Shown one piece after another: positions 62,392-64,000 of a stretch of DNA of 64,000 nucleotides. A model generated the notes under the pieces. That model made no database searches. It had not been told where the DNA came from and saw nothing but the letters and a program-made list of their open reading frames with translations. Positions within the stretch are counted from its first letter, which is position 1. Every line of letters begins with the position of its first letter. Source of the DNA: Amphibacillus jilinensis Y1 (GTDB lineage: Bacteria; Bacillota; Bacilli; Bacillales; Amphibacillaceae); assembly GCF_000306965.1 (NCBI RefSeq), contig NZ_JH976439.1, forward strand, positions 124,124 to 188,123, in the 5' to 3' direction. The position numbers were made by a program, and so were the translations under genes.

Positions 62392-63208
62392 TTTTCTTCC
62401 CCCTTCGCTTCCAACTTTTTAAAGTCGGGGTTTTAACGAAATTTGGTTCTAGATCCTTCCGTAGTATCTCGGTTAATTTCTCTTCATCAATATCCCGATG
62501 CAACTCGCCATTTCTCGTACAGGAGATATGGCCTGTCTCCTCTGACACAATGATTGTTAACGCGTCACTCACTTCGCTAATTCCCATTGCAGCACGGTGA
62601 CGTGTCCCAAGTTCTTTTGAAATAAATGGACTCTCAGAAAGAGGCAAGTAACAAGCGGCAGCAACAATTTCATTTTGTTTAATGATCACAGCACCATCGT
62701 GTAGAGGGGTATTAGGAACAAAGATATTTGTCAAAAGTTGATTAGTCAATTGCCCTCGAATCGGTATACCTGTTTCAATAAAGTCCCCCATGTTGGTTTC
62801 ACGCTCTATTGTAATCAATGCTCCAATTCGACGTTTCCCCATATAATTACATGATTTAACAATCGCTTCAATCGATTGGTTAAATATCTCTTCTTCTGAA
62901 CGCCTATTTCTACTAAAGAAACTACCTCTTCCTATTTGTTCTAGCGCCCTTCTTAATTCTGGCTGAAATAAAATAATAACCGCTAGAGGCCCCCAAACAA
63001 TGACTTGTTCTATCATAACTTGAACAGTCTGTAAGTTTAACACGTAACTGATTAGGTAAAAAATAAAGACGACAAAAATTCCTTTAAGCAGTTGAATCGC
63101 CTTGGTTCCTCTTAAAAGCATAATTAATTTATAAAAAACATACCAGACAAGGGTGATGTCTACGACTATTCTCAATATATTAAATAATGTATATCCCTCA
63201 CCAAGCAT
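62384..63208 (-). CDS. cdaA: Diadenylate cyclase CdaA
   Basis: The 274-residue protein has three N-terminal membrane helices (about 13-30, 38-55 and 62-80) and a DAC domain with LHDGAVII (DGA motif, about residue 172) and GTRHRAAMG (RHR motif, about 203). It makes cyclic di-AMP from two ATP, controlling potassium and osmolyte uptake and wall homeostasis. It is first gene of cdaA-cdaR-glmM. The C-terminal tail is basic (KSWKRRGKK). Confidence 0.97.
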   Translation of the reverse strand: MLGEGYTLFNILRIVVDITLVWYVFYKLIMLLRGTKAIQLLKGIFVVFIFYLISYVLNLQTVQVMIEQVIVWGPLAVIILFQPELRRALEQIGRGSFFSRNRRSEEEIFNQSIEAIVKSCNYMGKRRIGALITIERETNMGDFIETGIPIRGQLTNQLLTNIFVPNTPLHDGAVIIKQNEIVAAACYLPLSESPFISKELGTRHRAAMGISEVSDALTIIVSEETGHISCTRNGELHRDIDEEKLTEILRKDLEPNFVKTPTLKSWKRRGKKNE

Positions 63209-63404
63209 GATTACACATCCTTCTGTCCATAAATAACCATCTCATTTCAATAAGTAATCACTCGTTTTATTATAGCATAACCTCCTATAACTTTATAATA
63301 AAATCCTAGATGTATTTAGTATAATTTGGTATATTATTATTTTTGACAAAATAAAAAGGATTAAACATTAATATTAACGTTCAACCCTCTTGGACACATA
63401 TGTA
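63209..63404. other. Spacer between tRNA cluster and cdaA
   Basis: AT-rich DNA with no gene. It should hold the cdaA promoter and the tRNA terminator, but no clear consensus is visible. Confidence 0.4.
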
Positions 63405-63480
63405 TGGTGGAGCCTAGCGGGATCGAACCGCTGACCTCCTGCGTGCAAAGCAGGCGCTCTCCCAGCTGAGCTAAGGCCCC
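63405..63480 (-). tRNA. tRNA-Ala (UGC)
   Basis: A 76-nt cloverleaf with anticodon TGC in CTTTGCACG context, the T-loop GGTTCGATCCC and an encoded CCA end. Last of the minus-strand tRNA cluster. Confidence 0.96.
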
Positions 63481-63496
63481 TATCAAATATTAAGAA

Positions 63497-63569
63497 TGAG
63501 CCATGAAGGATTCGAACCTTCGACCCTCTGATTAAAAGTCAGATGCTCTACCAACTGAGCTAATGGCTC
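63497..63569 (-). tRNA. tRNA-Lys (UUU)
   Basis: A 73-nt cloverleaf with acceptor GAGCCAT/ATGGCTC, anticodon loop CTTTTAA and T-loop GGTTCGAATCC. CCA is not encoded. Confidence 0.96.
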
Positions 63570-63573
63570 TTAA

Positions 63574-63648
63574 TGGCTGGGCTAGCTGGATTCGAACCAG
63601 CGCATGACGGTACCAAAAACCGTTGCCTTACCGCTTGGCTATAGCCCA
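63574..63648 (-). tRNA. tRNA-Gln (UUG)
   Basis: A 75-nt cloverleaf with acceptor TGGGCTA, anticodon stem ACGGT/ACCGT, loop TTTTGGT and encoded CCA. Confidence 0.95.
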
Positions 63649-63702
63649 ATAAAATAACAGTGAAACAAAGTACACTGCTTTTTAATCTTAAAATTTTATT
63701 AA

Positions 63703-63788
63703 TGGTGGAGGGAGTAGGACTCGAACCTACGAACCCGATGGGAGCGGATTTACAGTCCGCCGCGTTTGGCCAACTTCGCTATCCCTCC
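63703..63788 (-). tRNA. tRNA-Tyr (GUA)
   Basis: An 86-nt class II tRNA with a long variable arm, acceptor GGAGGGA, anticodon loop CTGTAAA and encoded CCA. Confidence 0.96.
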
Positions 63789-63804
63789 AATTATAATAAT
63801 CAAC

Positions 63805-63880
<76 letters not shown>

Positions 63881-63883
63881 ATA

Positions 63884-63959
63884 TGGTGGAGGATGCAGGG
63901 CTCGAACCTGCGACCCCCTGCTTGTAAGGCAGGTGCTCTCCCAGCTGAGCTAATCCTCC
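63884..63959 (-). tRNA. tRNA-Val (UAC)
   Basis: A 76-nt cloverleaf with acceptor GGAGGAT, anticodon loop CTTACAA and encoded CCA. The upstream promoter lies near or beyond the window edge. Confidence 0.96.
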
Positions 63960-64000
63960 GTCTACATAATACTGCTCATGCTCGTATTGTAATGAGATGT

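Overview
The window comes from a low-GC Gram-positive bacterium of the Bacillaceae type. Support for this includes the glmS ribozyme, the cdaA-cdaR-glmM operon, Bce-type and Yxd-type antimicrobial-peptide ABC modules, YwqH/YwqI-like type VII secretion partners, AGGAGG ribosome binding sites and consensus sigma-A promoters. The genus cannot be fixed from the sequence alone.

Right part (about 43.9-64 kb), mostly chromosome backbone. Six tRNA genes (Val, Thr, Tyr, Gln, Lys, Ala on the minus strand) precede the operon cdaA-cdaR-glmM. In related bacilli glmS follows glmM closely. Here about 14 kb lies between them: a CotH-kinase/VTC/DUF4956 cluster with its own two-component system, a 71-bp tandem repeat, and a type VII secretion-like operon. 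That operon encodes three small helical partners, a 480-residue putative effector, and a tandemly triplicated pair of single-pass membrane proteins. Five of its proteins share an exactly spaced motif, RW-x7-P-x3-YP-x8-W. I do not recognise this motif, and it is the best candidate here for an undescribed system. glmS follows, with its self-cleaving riboswitch.

Middle part (about 16-43.9 kb), a Tn7-like island in the glmS attachment site. A transposon right end with four contiguous TnsB-type sites stops 24 bp after the glmS stop codon. Behind it are tnsA, tnsB, tnsC (split by an IS110-family element), tnsD and tnsE, then a SIR2-HerA anti-phage pair and other cargo (CGNR regulator, MFS transporter, DinB-like protein). 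Further left are more ends of the same family. One left-end/right-end pair (16124-22105) has a perfect 5-bp target duplication, CTTAC, and encloses only cargo: PadR plus an esterase, and a Yxd-like ABC transporter with YxeA. It has no transposition genes. A second pair (26873-28166) encloses only a DNA alkylation repair gene. A third pair (23726-23936) encloses nothing. The island therefore looks like a stack of autonomous and non-autonomous Tn7-like elements.

Left part (about 1-16 kb), a decayed accessory region. A Bce-type operon (response regulator, intramembrane-sensing kinase, ABC ATPase, and a permease cut by the window edge) abuts remnants of tnsB and tnsA and a third right end; a tnsD remnant lies at 6.5-6.7 kb. 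Next come an SDR oxidoreductase with a divergent WYL regulator, a GyrI-like protein, and a graveyard of insertion sequences: IS3, IS21/ISL3 chimera, an intact IS3-family element, and an IS256 remnant. A Gfo/Idh/MocA oxidoreductase with a divergent LysR regulator sits among them.
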